From contig CAWGAJ010000001.1 in the NCBI GenBank assembly GCA_963820545.1, positions 1,488,001 through 1,552,000 of the forward strand: a stretch of 64,000 nucleotides of DNA. Direction: 5' to 3'. The position numbers and the translations under genes were made by a program. Position 1 is the stretch's first letter. Every line of letters starts with the position of its first letter. Below the pieces are notes generated by a model. That model made no database searches. It saw only the letters and a program-made list of their open reading frames with translations, and was not told where the DNA came from. The DNA comes from CAWGAJ01 sp963820545 (GTDB lineage Bacteria; Planctomycetota; Planctomycetia; Pirellulales; Thermoguttaceae). Below, in pieces: positions 54,678 through 62,769 of the stretch.

Positions 54678-54778
54678 TCTGTTCCCCTTTCAAAAAGAGT
54701 CAAACGCAACGAAGTGTTTCATGTGTTATTTCACAATTACGCCTCTGCTTGGCAGGGTTGATGCCCAAAATAAACGCA

Positions 54779-55006
54779 TCAGGCAATCGGTGAGGCAAGT
54801 TCTTCCCTCAGGCCGGCTGCCCGACCGTTGCCGTGGATTCGCTCCCAAAGCTCCTCACGATGGATAGGAACATCGGCATCGACCTCGAAGCCCAGTTTTA
54901 CCCTCCCGCCTATAATCCCGAGCACCGTGACTTTAAGCATGCGATGAAAGCCATCAGTTCCTCCGATCACAACCGCTTCCCGATTTTTCCTCGATAAGAC
55001 TAACAT
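54779..55006 (-). CDS. csrA: Carbon storage regulator CsrA
   Basis: CsrA binds GGA-containing mRNA leaders and controls translation. The sequence MLVLSRKNREAVVIGG followed by VTVLGIIGGRVKLGFEVDADVPIHREEL matches the family, with the R44-like arginine in HRE. At 75 residues it is slightly longer, with a C-terminal extension. Its GGAGG site lies in the last codons of the upstream MpsC gene, the stop and start being two bases apart, so translation is coupled. The leader RNA further upstream probably controls both. Confidence 0.95.
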   Translation of the reverse strand: MLVLSRKNREAVVIGGTDGFHRMLKVTVLGIIGGRVKLGFEVDADVPIHREELWERIHGNGRAAGLREELASPIA

Positions 55007-55008
55007 GA

Positions 55009-55443
55009 TTAAACCTCCGTTTTTAATGGTTGATTGCCTAATTTATTCCCGCTCCAACTGTCCGCCGCTACGTCACTGGCCAGCAGGAACACCTGCACCA
55101 CAGTGCCGGTCGTAAACACCTTCACCACGGTACCGGAAGTCGGCTCGACTTCAGCGACCGCTTCGCGTACCTCCACCCCGGTGATTCTTTTGATCTCCTG
55201 CCGCAGTGAGTCGGCGGTGTTGTTGAACATCTGTTTGTGGAACTCCTGCACCTGGGCGGCGCCTTCCGGGCTCTTGGCCAGGGCCTTCTCGGCCGGCGTC
55301 AAGGCCCCATGCAGCGTGATCACCAGCGTGTTCTCACTGAGGACCACGGATACCGATTTGGGCAAGCGGCCCGATCGTTGCAGCTCGAAATCGCTTGCCA
55401 CTTGGGCGATCTGCTGCGCCACGGTCGAATCGAAGTTTTCCAT
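55009..55443 (-). CDS. MpsC/DUF2294-family protein, csrA-linked copy
   Basis: The ATG at 55443, preceded by AAGGAG, starts MENFDSTVAQQIAQVASDFELQRSGRLPKSVSVVLSENTLVITLHGALTPAEKALA, the DUF2294 pattern, with the later LRQEIKRITGVEVREAVAEVEPTSGTVVKVFTTG. Pfam links this family with MpsC, named for a Na+-translocating system in Staphylococcus. The longer frame to 55527 uses the terminator hairpin as coding and is rejected. A paralogue is divergent at 55924. Confidence 0.88.
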   Translation of the reverse strand: MENFDSTVAQQIAQVASDFELQRSGRLPKSVSVVLSENTLVITLHGALTPAEKALAKSPEGAAQVQEFHKQMFNNTADSLRQEIKRITGVEVREAVAEVEPTSGTVVKVFTTGTVVQVFLLASDVAADSWSGNKLGNQPLKTEV

Positions 55444-55484
55444 AGGCTTACTCCTTGACCCGTTCACTTCGTGGTGCCGAAAAT

Positions 55485-55536
55485 AAAAAAAGCCGACGTG
55501 GCCGAACACCCTGAGGTATTCGACCACGTCGGCTTA
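55485..55536 (-). terminator. Long terminator hairpin in mpsC-csrA leader
   Basis: On the minus strand AGCCGACGTGG (55524-55534) pairs with CCACGTCGGCT (55491-55501), and the stem continues through CGAATACC/GGGTGTTCG to about 21 bp, then TTTTTTTATTTT. It is placed about 40 bases before the gene start, as in riboswitch expression platforms. Confidence 0.8.
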
Positions 55537-55645
55537 CTCGTCATCGAGCCCCCCGGCAGGGCCGGGTTGCTATGCATCTAGTCGTCCGACGACTTCAAAT
55601 CTCTTTAGCGGAGCCACATTCAAGTTCGCTATGACTCCACACTTG
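55485..55645 (-). ncRNA. Structured 5' leader, riboswitch-like, unidentified class
   Basis: Upstream of the terminator the minus strand holds successive hairpins: GGAGTC/GGCTCC (about 55606-55640), GTCGT/ACGAC (about 55576-55588), CCCGGC/GCCGGG (about 55550-55564) and CTCG/CGAG (about 55537-55548). The bases GGCT (within 55550-55540) can pair with AGCC of the terminator's 5' arm, giving a competing fold. The layout is typical of a metabolite or ion sensor. It does not match the M-box, SAM, cobalamin, c-di-GMP or guanidine consensus that I know. The role is inferred from structure and position only. Confidence 0.55.
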
Positions 55646-55923
55646 GCTTAATTTTAAGGTTCGAAACAGAGATGTCAAGTGGAGTTAATTCTTGGGCCAA
55701 AACTTGTGTTAACCTCTTTGCTGTTATGACGTTATGTTAACCACAACCACCAACTTGGCCCCATGAATCGTGAATTTTTTGTGCTGCACTTGGTATTTTA
55801 CTCTGCCACTGGTATCATATTTCCCAGATCACCGGGGATTTGATGACTGATGTGCTCTCGACAAATGGAGGTTTTCGCCCATGCAGCCCTACAACGGTCA
55901 GCGGGGACACTAGCGAGGTCGCT

Positions 55924-56304
55924 ATGAAAACGCAAGGAGAAATCGAAGCCGCCGTTTGTGAAGGAATCAGTCGCTTTGAACAGGATTACATGGGCCGGGG
56001 ACCCAAGGAGATTCACACCCACCTGATTGGCAATCTACTCGTGGTCCGCCTTCAGGGCGTTTTGACCGCAGCGGAACAGCAACTGGTCAAGTCGCTTCCG
56101 GCCGAAAAGGGGAGAGACCTGTTGAAGCAAGTGCGGACCCATCTGATCGAAACGGCCCGTCCGGTACTGGAAGCAATGGTCCAGGAGATCACCGGCATCA
56201 AGGCGTTGACCATGCACCACGATATTAGCACCGGAACCGGCGAGGAAGTCGTTCTCTTCACCCTAGCCGAGTCGCCTATTTTCCGCGATGCAAAAAAACA
56301 GTAG
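55924..56304 (+). CDS. MpsC/DUF2294-family protein, second copy
   Basis: The ATG at 55924 begins MKTQGEIEAAVCEGISRFEQDYMGRGPKEIHTHLIGNLLVVRLQGVLTAAEQQLVKSLPAEKG, followed by VRTHLIETARPVLEAMVQEITGIKALTMHHDISTGTGEEVVLFTLAE. It has the same domain layout as the csrA-linked copy but clearly differs in sequence. It lies divergent from the leader RNA, so both paralogues share one intergenic region of about 480 bases. No leader hairpin of the same type precedes this one. Confidence 0.85.
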   Translation: MKTQGEIEAAVCEGISRFEQDYMGRGPKEIHTHLIGNLLVVRLQGVLTAAEQQLVKSLPAEKGRDLLKQVRTHLIETARPVLEAMVQEITGIKALTMHHDISTGTGEEVVLFTLAESPIFRDAKKQ

Positions 56305-56335
56305 CGTTTCTGAATAGTTGAAATTTGCAATTCAA

Positions 56336-57463
56336 TTACTGCCAAACGGCCCTTGCCTTGGCCTCGTCGGCCGCGCGTTGCTGCTTACTGGGCATGTCGG
56401 CCGGGGCCTTGCGCTCCGGGGCGGGCTCGTCCAGCGGATAACCATCGAGTTTAGGCTCGATCTTCGATAGCTCCAGGCCAAAGCGTTTCAGAATCGTCGG
56501 CGTAATGTCTTCGCGCACGCCGTTGCGATTGACTTTTTTGTCGTTTGTGGCCAGAAAAATGTAAGGGGCGTAGGAATGGCTCATTTTGCCTTCGTCGAAA
56601 CCGTGATCGGCCGTGACGTAAACCAGCACTTTATCATAGAGATTTAACTCTTTCAGCTTGTCGATGATTTTGCCGGTCCATTGATCGTCCGCTTTAATTC
56701 CGTCAGTATATTCCTGAGAGTTCTCGCCGTATCTGTGGCCGACGGAATCGGGCTGGAGAAAGTGAATGAAAAAGAAGAAACGCTTGTCCTTGCATTTTTC
56801 CAATTGCTCCAGGGCCATTGCGCCGACGTGCTGGTTTCCGCCGAGTCCGTTTTTAAACAGCGTCATGTGATCTTTGGCATGGAAATAGGGTTTTCCGTTT
56901 ACCAGCGCGTATTTCACGCCGTTTTCCTCGACCACTTTTCCGCTTTCCTGGGCGCCCAGCCCGTAGCGGGTCTGGTCGATCTGCTCCTGCTTTTTCTGCC
57001 GCGATTGCCACTCGTCGAAAGGCTCTTTTTGCGGTCCGTCGGCATCCACGTGGTCTTTCTTGCCCACGATGGCCACGGTGGCGATTTTGTCCGGGCCGAA
57101 GAATTTTTCCAGGCGTTCGAATACCGTATAGCCCTCGGGAATGGGCTGGTAAACGGTGTTACTGTATATTCCAGTTTTTTCGAAAGTATAACCGGTAAGA
57201 ATCTGCGCCCAGCCGGCCTTGGTGTCGGTCCGGCCGGTCACGACGTCGATATCGACCATCGTGCCATCCTTGGAAAGCGCCGCCAGATTGGGCAGTCCGT
57301 TGGCGGCGAGCATCTCCTTGACATGATTCCGCTGCGCCCCATCCCAGCCGATGAGCACGATACCCTGGGGCACGTCCGCCGCCTGCAAAGCGGCCGCAAA
57401 TGCCACAATTATTAACGCCAGTCTCAGCCATTGAAGAACCTGTTGCCATTTTCGCCGAGCCAT
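56336..57463 (-). CDS. Alkaline-phosphatase-superfamily phosphodiesterase/sulfatase-like exported enzyme
   Basis: Signal peptide (WLRLALIIVAFAAALQAA), then GIVLIGWDGAQRNHVKEML with the first metal Asp, a GRTDTKAGWAQI loop in which a threonine is the likely nucleophile, FFFFIHFLQPDSVGHRYG with Asp/His, and VTADHGFDEGKMSH with Asp-His and the last His. This is the metal pattern of type I phosphodiesterase/nucleotide pyrophosphatase. All ligands appear present. The substrate may be nucleotides or phosphate esters outside the cell. Confidence 0.88.
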   Translation of the reverse strand: MARRKWQQVLQWLRLALIIVAFAAALQAADVPQGIVLIGWDGAQRNHVKEMLAANGLPNLAALSKDGTMVDIDVVTGRTDTKAGWAQILTGYTFEKTGIYSNTVYQPIPEGYTVFERLEKFFGPDKIATVAIVGKKDHVDADGPQKEPFDEWQSRQKKQEQIDQTRYGLGAQESGKVVEENGVKYALVNGKPYFHAKDHMTLFKNGLGGNQHVGAMALEQLEKCKDKRFFFFIHFLQPDSVGHRYGENSQEYTDGIKADDQWTGKIIDKLKELNLYDKVLVYVTADHGFDEGKMSHSYAPYIFLATNDKKVNRNGVREDITPTILKRFGLELSKIEPKLDGYPLDEPAPERKAPADMPSKQQRAADEAKARAVWQ

Positions 57464-57801
57464 GATCGTCCTCCGTAAGAATAATATAATGGTATATTAT
57501 CCGTGTCGTTTCCTCACAATTATAGACATTATGAAGCATTCAATGGGAATCGTCACCTCTTCCCCTGAGTTAGATAAACGGGTAGCACCCGTCCGCACCC
57601 ATCACTGTTGGGCAAGCCGAGGGCGTCCGGGAATTCAATCACTAGGAATGCGTGTTCTCCGAGGTTTTTCTAATTGACCGTTTTTTAATAAAACTTGTGG
57701 TGCTAGCATAAGTACAGAAACACCCGACTGTATATGAACTTACGAGTTTTTTAATTCCCGGACAGCCTCGGGCAAGCCAGCAGTGCCACCCGCCGCCTCC
57801 A
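57464..57801. other. Intergenic with an imperfect inverted repeat pair
   Basis: A sequence like GGGCAAGCCGAGGGCGTCCGGGAATTC (57610-57636) recurs inverted as AATTCCCGGACAGCCTCGGGCAAGCC (about 57752-57778), about 115 bases apart. The arms may be a miniature mobile element or REP unit. No gene. Confidence 0.5.
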
Positions 57802-58131
57802 TCAAGACAACTTAGCGCTGGCCAAACGATTGAGACTGACGCCGGCTTCCGCGGCTTCGACGGCCAACTGCCGATGAACTTCCGGGGGCACGCGAACCAT
57901 GAACTTTCCGCTGAAACGACGCAAAGCAAGAGCCTCGGGAATCGCTTCTCCGTTGGCTTGCATGTCTTCAACGACCTCGGCGACGACCGTTCGGATTCCG
58001 CGCAAAGCCGCCTCGGGCGAAGAGGCCAGCCAACTCAAGCTCGGCAGCTCGGCGCAAAGTCCGACGTGCTCTTGGTCTTCTTCCGACCACGTTACGCGAT
58101 AGGTATAGCGGTCACTTTTTTTCGTTTTCAC
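57802..58131 (-). CDS. hicB: HicB-family antitoxin
   Basis: The protein begins MKTKKSDRYTYRVTWSEEDQEHVGLCAELPSLSWLASSPEAALRGIRTVVAEVVEDM, the degraded RNase H-like HicB fold, and ends with FSGKFMVRVPPEVHRQLAVEAAEAGVSLNRLASAKL, a ribbon-helix-helix DNA-binding domain. Its start overlaps the end of hicA by 20 bases. It binds the toxin and represses the operon. Confidence 0.92.
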   Translation of the reverse strand: MKTKKSDRYTYRVTWSEEDQEHVGLCAELPSLSWLASSPEAALRGIRTVVAEVVEDMQANGEAIPEALALRRFSGKFMVRVPPEVHRQLAVEAAEAGVSLNRLASAKLS

Positions 58132-58369
58132 GTTTCAGCCTTTCGATGGCCTTGAGGACTTGGCGGACCTGATATGCCTTGGCCATTCCTTTGGCGTTCT
58201 GGATATTGACCCTCGGATCACCTTCCCACGGCGTCTTATAGATCCGATGACTTGAACCGAATTGACGCGATTGTCCAAAAAAATGGTCGCAAACGCGACA
58301 CAAATCGGCAAAACGAATCCCCTGCGGACTCCGTTGCATTTGATCGACAATTCCATCAATGCTGGGCAT
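58112..58369 (-). CDS. hicA: HicA-family toxin
   Basis: An 85-residue protein with RSPQGIRFADLCRVCDHFFGQSRQFGSSHRIYKTPWEGDPRVNIQNAKGMAKAYQVRQVLKAIERL. The His in SSHRIYK is the likely catalytic residue of the double-stranded-RNA-binding-like fold. The toxin cleaves mRNA. The ATG at 58369 agrees with the family's normal N-terminus. The -10 element ends only 6 bases before the ATG, so the transcript may be leaderless or nearly so. Confidence 0.92.
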   Translation of the reverse strand: MPSIDGIVDQMQRSPQGIRFADLCRVCDHFFGQSRQFGSSHRIYKTPWEGDPRVNIQNAKGMAKAYQVRQVLKAIERLKRENEKK

Positions 58370-58375
58370 TATTTA

Positions 58376-58403
58376 ATGATACCATTATTGATACTATTGT
58401 CAA
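58376..58403 (-). promoter_or_regulatory. hicAB promoter with repeated operator half-sites
   Basis: TTGACA (58398-58403) and TATCAT (58376-58381) are separated by 16 bases on the minus strand. On the plus strand TGATAC occurs at 58377-58382 and 58389-58394, 12 bases apart, which may be the binding sites for the HicB ribbon-helix-helix domain. Confidence 0.75.
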
Positions 58404-58618
58404 GGGGGTATCGGGAAAAAGGATAAAAGGTGGTTTGAGGGGGCCTGTTGACGGGGGGCGGTGCGACCGATATGCTGGCCAACGTCGAACGTAGCGGCAA
58501 TGCGTAACGGACAAGAAGACACGAGTGCCCCTTATACAGAAGACAACGGCCTGCAGTTCCCGTTTTGGGCAGGTTGTAGTGTCATTTTTTGACCAAAGAG
58601 ATAGGAAAGGACGATTGC

Positions 58619-59395
58619 ATGCCTCTGAGAATTACGCCCATTGATCTGACAGAGCAGGAATTGGAGGATCTCCTATTCAACTCGCCTGACCTGATCGAAC
58701 CGGACATGAAGATGCTGTCAAGACAGCATCCCACCGATTCTGGTCCCCTTGACCTTCTCGGTTTTGACGAGGATGGTGTGATGGTCGTCTGTGAAATCAA
58801 GGTGCAACCGACGGAATTGCACCTGGATCAAGGAATGCGATACTACGATTGGTGCTGGCAGAATATCGCTTGGCTGCACAAGTCTTTCCCGAAGATCAAA
58901 CCAGAGAACCGTCCAAGGCTTATCCTCATTGCCCCGAGTTTCACAGATACGGTTAAGCGGATTGCGAAGTACGTCCAGGTAGAACTGCAATTGTTGGAGT
59001 ATCAAGCGATTCAGGATGCAAAAGGCGAGAAAGGACTTGTTTGTCGAGAATTTGAATTAGAGCCAGTGCCTGTCCCCCCGCCGGATAGAACGATTGGAGG
59101 CAAGCTGGAACGCTTCGATGACGACGCGGTGAAACAGGTGTTCACGGACATTCTTAAGGACTTGGCCGCAAAAACAATTGAAGTCCGCCCATTAAACAAC
59201 GAGTGGATGTCTCTATGGTACAAGGGCAGGCGGTTCGCCTACGTGGGTGTTAAGAAGAGGTTCTTCGTCACGCAGATTATGACGATTGAGGGAACATGGT
59301 CGCCCCGACAGCGGATCACCTCGCGCGAACAGTGGAATGCCTTTTGCGACAAGTTCATGCAACCTGTCTTGCACCAGTTGGAGTTAGGGAACTGA
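58619..59395 (+). CDS. NucS-like (DUF91/PD-(D/E)XK) nuclease
   Basis: The pattern DSGPLDLLGFDEDGVMVVCEIKVQPTELHLDQGMRYYDWCWQN has the Asp, Glu-x-Lys signature of the PD-(D/E)XK fold, matching endonuclease NucS-like proteins (COG1637-type). The N-terminal LTEQELEDLLFNSPDLIEPDM resembles the family start. The remaining part is alpha/beta. It may cut mismatched or branched DNA, or be a defence nuclease. ATG 58619 with AAGGA upstream is preferred to the 58589 frame start. Confidence 0.8.
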   Translation: MPLRITPIDLTEQELEDLLFNSPDLIEPDMKMLSRQHPTDSGPLDLLGFDEDGVMVVCEIKVQPTELHLDQGMRYYDWCWQNIAWLHKSFPKIKPENRPRLILIAPSFTDTVKRIAKYVQVELQLLEYQAIQDAKGEKGLVCREFELEPVPVPPPDRTIGGKLERFDDDAVKQVFTDILKDLAAKTIEVRPLNNEWMSLWYKGRRFAYVGVKKRFFVTQIMTIEGTWSPRQRITSREQWNAFCDKFMQPVLHQLELGN

Positions 59396-59414
59396 AAGGC
59401 CGCGGGTGTGACCA

Positions 59415-59750
59415 ATGGAACCGCCAAAACTTGACAGAAATCAACCAAACAGGATTAACGCGAACCCAGGGGATCATCTTCACTTTTGGGACCCGCCGTT
59501 TGGCGCAGCCGAAAGACAAAATCTAACCTTGCAGGATTGCAGTGGTAACGATGTTCTTACGGTATATGGACTCACAAACAATCAATTGGCCGATTTGTAC
59601 CTGGATATCGCGACTGTGCTTGGAAAACCGCCCAAACCAACTCTGCATCATCTGAAACAAATACATGAAGCGGTTGGCAAGCTTATTAATGCCGCTAAAT
59701 CAAAAAAGGAAGAAGGACGGTCAGATTGTTTTCCAGATGAAATGTTCTGA
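59415..59750 (+). CDS. Hypothetical protein, 111 aa
   Basis: I recognise no family. A loop FWDPPFGAAERQ leads to a core of QDCSGNDVLTVYGLTNNQLADLYLDIATVLGKPPKPTLHHLKQIHEAVGKLINA. It follows the nuclease gene by 19 bases on the same strand and may be its partner. The start ATG is plausible, but a ribosome site is weak. Confidence 0.5.
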   Translation: MEPPKLDRNQPNRINANPGDHLHFWDPPFGAAERQNLTLQDCSGNDVLTVYGLTNNQLADLYLDIATVLGKPPKPTLHHLKQIHEAVGKLINAAKSKKEEGRSDCFPDEMF

Positions 59751-59953
59751 CTGTGGCGGGCCGGAGCGGGAAGTCTGGGCAGCCGGTGAGGTTTGCCTTC
59801 CGTGGCAAGGCAAGCATAATCAGTGATACACGACAGCAACCTTAACCAAATCAAGCACGGCCCCCCGCCTGGGACTTGACATTCGGTATGAAAGACAGCA
59901 ATATTTAGTGTGGAGTGAGTGGTCTTCCTGCGACCTTTTTATGGGGAGTTCCG

Positions 59954-60169
59954 ATGAGCTTGAATGCAGTTTCCATCTTCGACCTGAGTCCTGCAGAGAA
60001 ACTTCAACTGGTGGAGGATCTCTGGGACGACCTGGCGACCAGTCCAACCGCGGTTCCCGTCCACGACTGGCAAAAAGAGGAACTGGCACGGCGAAAGGTC
60101 AACCTGATGAACAACCCGGCTTCAGGGCTTTCCTGGGATGAGGTCAAATTTCGTAGGGATCGGGCATAG
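59954..60169 (+). CDS. Orphan addiction-module antitoxin-like protein (TIGR02574 type)
   Basis: 71 residues starting MSLNAVSIFDLSPAEKLQLVEDLWDDLATSP, then VHDWQKEELARRKVNLMNNPASGLSWDEVKFR. That matches the antitoxins encoded before RelE/ParE-type toxins. The downstream toxin gene is missing; the next gene is on the other strand. It may be a remnant or act in trans. Confidence 0.8.
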   Translation: MSLNAVSIFDLSPAEKLQLVEDLWDDLATSPTAVPVHDWQKEELARRKVNLMNNPASGLSWDEVKFRRDRA

Positions 60170-60221
60170 TTTGCCGAACGTTTGGCCCATTGGGCCGGAA
60201 ATAGGCGTTGCCGTTATCGTT

Positions 60222-61788
60222 TTATGTGCCGGATTTCGCCACCGGGCGCACGTCGCGGATTTTGGCTGAGGGGCGGAGTTGGTCCAGGGCCACTGGTTCG
60301 CTGCGTTCCTGGATCGCCAGGTTGCCGGCCTCGTCGCGGACTTCCAGGCGGAGATAGATAAGCGGCGGCACGCGGCTGTCGAGTTGCCAATCATAGCGGC
60401 CGGTGTTTTCCAAACCGGCGGCAATGGTGGTCCAGGGCCCGCTGGAATTTTGACTGAAGGCCAGCGTGACGGGCCGGTCGGCCAGCATTTTGTCGGCGGC
60501 CTCCCAGGTGATGATCAATCGCCCCTCTTCGGCGCCTTTGCCTAATTCCGCTCCGGTAATGCGGGCAATGGGTTTAGTAAGATCCACGCCGATTGTAATC
60601 GAGGGCAGATCGCCGCTTTTCGGCGCCTGTTCGCTCAAACCAGCACCGCTTAAGGCCACCACGCGGAATCCATAAATACCTTCTTCATCGACGGAAACAG
60701 AGATTGGGCTGTGGTTGTCGTCATCGACGGTAAACAGGCGCCAAGTGCGGCCGCCGTCGCGGGTGCCCCAAAGTTCCACGCGGCTGATGCCCGATGGGCC
60801 GACCGATTCCAAGTCATAATCCAACTCGAACATGCGCGTATTGATCATCCTGGGCCGCTCGCCCGCGGGAAGCGAACTCATTTCCCGATCGGCCGGCGTC
60901 TGGCCGTAAGCTTGATAGCGGCTGCCGATGGGCGGATTGATATTCTGCGCCACAGGACCGGCCTGCGCACCAGCGGCATTTGAGCGTTTGGTTAATTGCT
61001 TCGACCTTCCGGCGGCGGACTGTGGGGAAGCATTGACATCGCTGTTGCGCATGGCGGCCAGTCCTGGCTTGGGCGCGGGATCTTGATCGATTGCGACCTG
61101 GGCGTGACTTACGGACTTGTTGCCGGCAGTATCGGCCGTTTCCGCGCGGATTTGGATCTCGCGCGATCCCGGCTGCGGCCACCAGGCAACCTCGCCGGTT
61201 TGCGTGTTTTCCGAAACAGTGGAATTTTTCTCGTCCACGGCAACTGTTTGCCAGGGACCATCGGGCGAAGTTCGATATTGCAAGGCAAGGCTTTCCGGTT
61301 TGAGGTGCAGGTCGCTGATCTGCCAGGCAACCGTGATCTGCCCGGCCGGGCCGCTACTGCGCCGAAAGCCGCATCTGCGGCGGCGCGGTATCGACAATGA
61401 CCCGCAAGCCGGGACCGGGAATGGTTTCGGGATGCATTTTCCCCGCTCGATCCACGGTGCGAACAGCAAACCAATATTCGCCGTCAGTGGCGGTGCGGAA
61501 AGGGATCTGTTTCTGATTGGGCAGCGCTTTGGTGTAAAAGCGCCAGTCGGCGCCGTTATCTTGCGAAACCAACAACTGCACTGCCACCGGCTGCCGAGAT
61601 AATTCGGCCGCTTGATCCACGCGGAAAGGAATGGAAAAATACATCTGCCGGGTGGCGATGGGAGCGGGCAGCGATGAGCCGCTTGTGGGCGGATCATTTT
61701 GTGCCTGAGCCGTTATCGTCGTCAGGGCCAGCCCTGAAGCGATGGCTAGAAGCCTTATAAACAACTTACCGCATTGGCCGAGGATCAT
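60222..61788 (-). CDS. Large exported beta-domain protein (one-base insertion here)
   Basis: It starts at ATG 61788 with signal peptide (LFIRLLAIASGLALTTITAQA), then PAPIATRQMYFSIPFRVDQAAELSRQPVAVQLLVSQDNGADWRFY and DGEYWFAVRTVDRAGKMHPE. At about 61360 this frame ends (TAG), but GPAGQITVAWQISDLHLKPESLALQYRTSPDGPWQTVAV continues in another frame to 60222. One extra base (near GCGCAG) explains the break. The repeated Ig/fibronectin-like modules suit a surface protein. The frame extending to 61697 at its N-terminus is not real coding. Confidence 0.78.
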
Positions 61789-61894
61789 TATTAATCGTAT
61801 CGGTTACAGCGGTCGTATGACTTGGATACTATCTGAAAACCGGCGAGTACCTGTTAATATTCCCATAAATTCGCATTAGGAAGTCCCAGGAAAA

Positions 61895-61930
61895 GCCCTC
61901 ACCCTCCCCTCTCCCGGAGGGAGAGGGAGT
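61895..61930. repeat. CCCTCTCC/GGAGAGGG hairpin repeat
   Basis: A GC-rich hairpin (CTCTCCC CGGA GGGAGAG type) within the 250-base gap downstream of no gene end; a common intergenic repeat class in planctomycetes in my recollection. Confidence 0.5.
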
Positions 61931-62037
61931 ATTATAATGACGCGAAGATCATTTGCGCTTAAGGCGGCCAAGACTGTGTAACGGCAAAAAGCAGACAAGC
62001 TTGCGAAAAGTATTGCAGCCGAACGGCAGAACGCGAT

Positions 62038-62565
62038 TTACGTTCCGCTTTTGTTTTTTTCCCGACAAAGCGACTGAAAGTCGGGATCTTGACGAAGGGG
62101 ATTGAAATCGGGTTCTTCGTCGATCAGGTGGCGATAGCCGGGGGCGATGGAAAGGGCCTGCGACAAATAACGCAAAGCGCGATGCTTATTGCCCGCCAGA
62201 CTGAAATAACAAGCCAGATTGTAACGCAAGAGCGGTTCATTGGGTTCAGCGGCCAAGGCCTGCTCCAAGGCATTAATGGCCAAATCAAGCCGGCCGATAC
62301 GTTTGTAGCACCAGGCTAGCGACAAATATGCATGGATGCCCTCGGCGGCGGCATCGGCGGCGTGCTGTAAGGGCTCGATGGCTTCTTCGTAACGTCCCAA
62401 AGAACGCAACGATTCACCCCAAATATACGACCCATTGGGCTCCAAGGTGGCTGGGTCGCCGAGCCGTGAGAGAGTGGAGAGGGCCTGCTGGGCCATGCCC
62501 AGTTCCAAATATCCCTCGGCCTCGCGTTGTATTTTGCCGCGGCGGATATAGTCTTGGATGTTCAC
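62038..62565 (-). CDS. TPR-repeat protein
   Basis: 175 residues with TPR units: IQREAEGYLELGMAQQALSTLSRLGDPATL, GRYEEAIEPLQHAADAAAEGIHAYLSLAWCYKRIGRLDLAINALEQALAAEPNEPLLRYNLACYFSLAGNKHRALRYLSQALSIAPGY. No signal peptide; cytosolic. It may be an adaptor. The HDOD gene lies upstream (on the minus strand) by about 200 bases. Confidence 0.85.
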   Translation of the reverse strand: MNIQDYIRRGKIQREAEGYLELGMAQQALSTLSRLGDPATLEPNGSYIWGESLRSLGRYEEAIEPLQHAADAAAEGIHAYLSLAWCYKRIGRLDLAINALEQALAAEPNEPLLRYNLACYFSLAGNKHRALRYLSQALSIAPGYRHLIDEEPDFNPLRQDPDFQSLCREKNKSGT

Positions 62566-62769
62566 GGCAGAGTGCTTTGCAAAATATTTTTGCCCTTTAA
62601 TCTCATTCTACTGGTTTCATCGGCAAATCGCAAAGTTTTGGCGAGCCTTAAATCGCAAGTATCGCAATAGCAAGCGGTAACGCCGGGAAAAGCGAGTTCA
62701 CCTCTGAAGTGGACATTCATTTGGGAATATAAAAGGTGTGTAAGATGTCAAATTAAATTCACTCGCCGA

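Noticed and set aside
55444..55527. N-terminal extension of the mpsC frame
   Set aside because: It would translate the terminator hairpin; a good ATG with AAGGAG lies at 55443.
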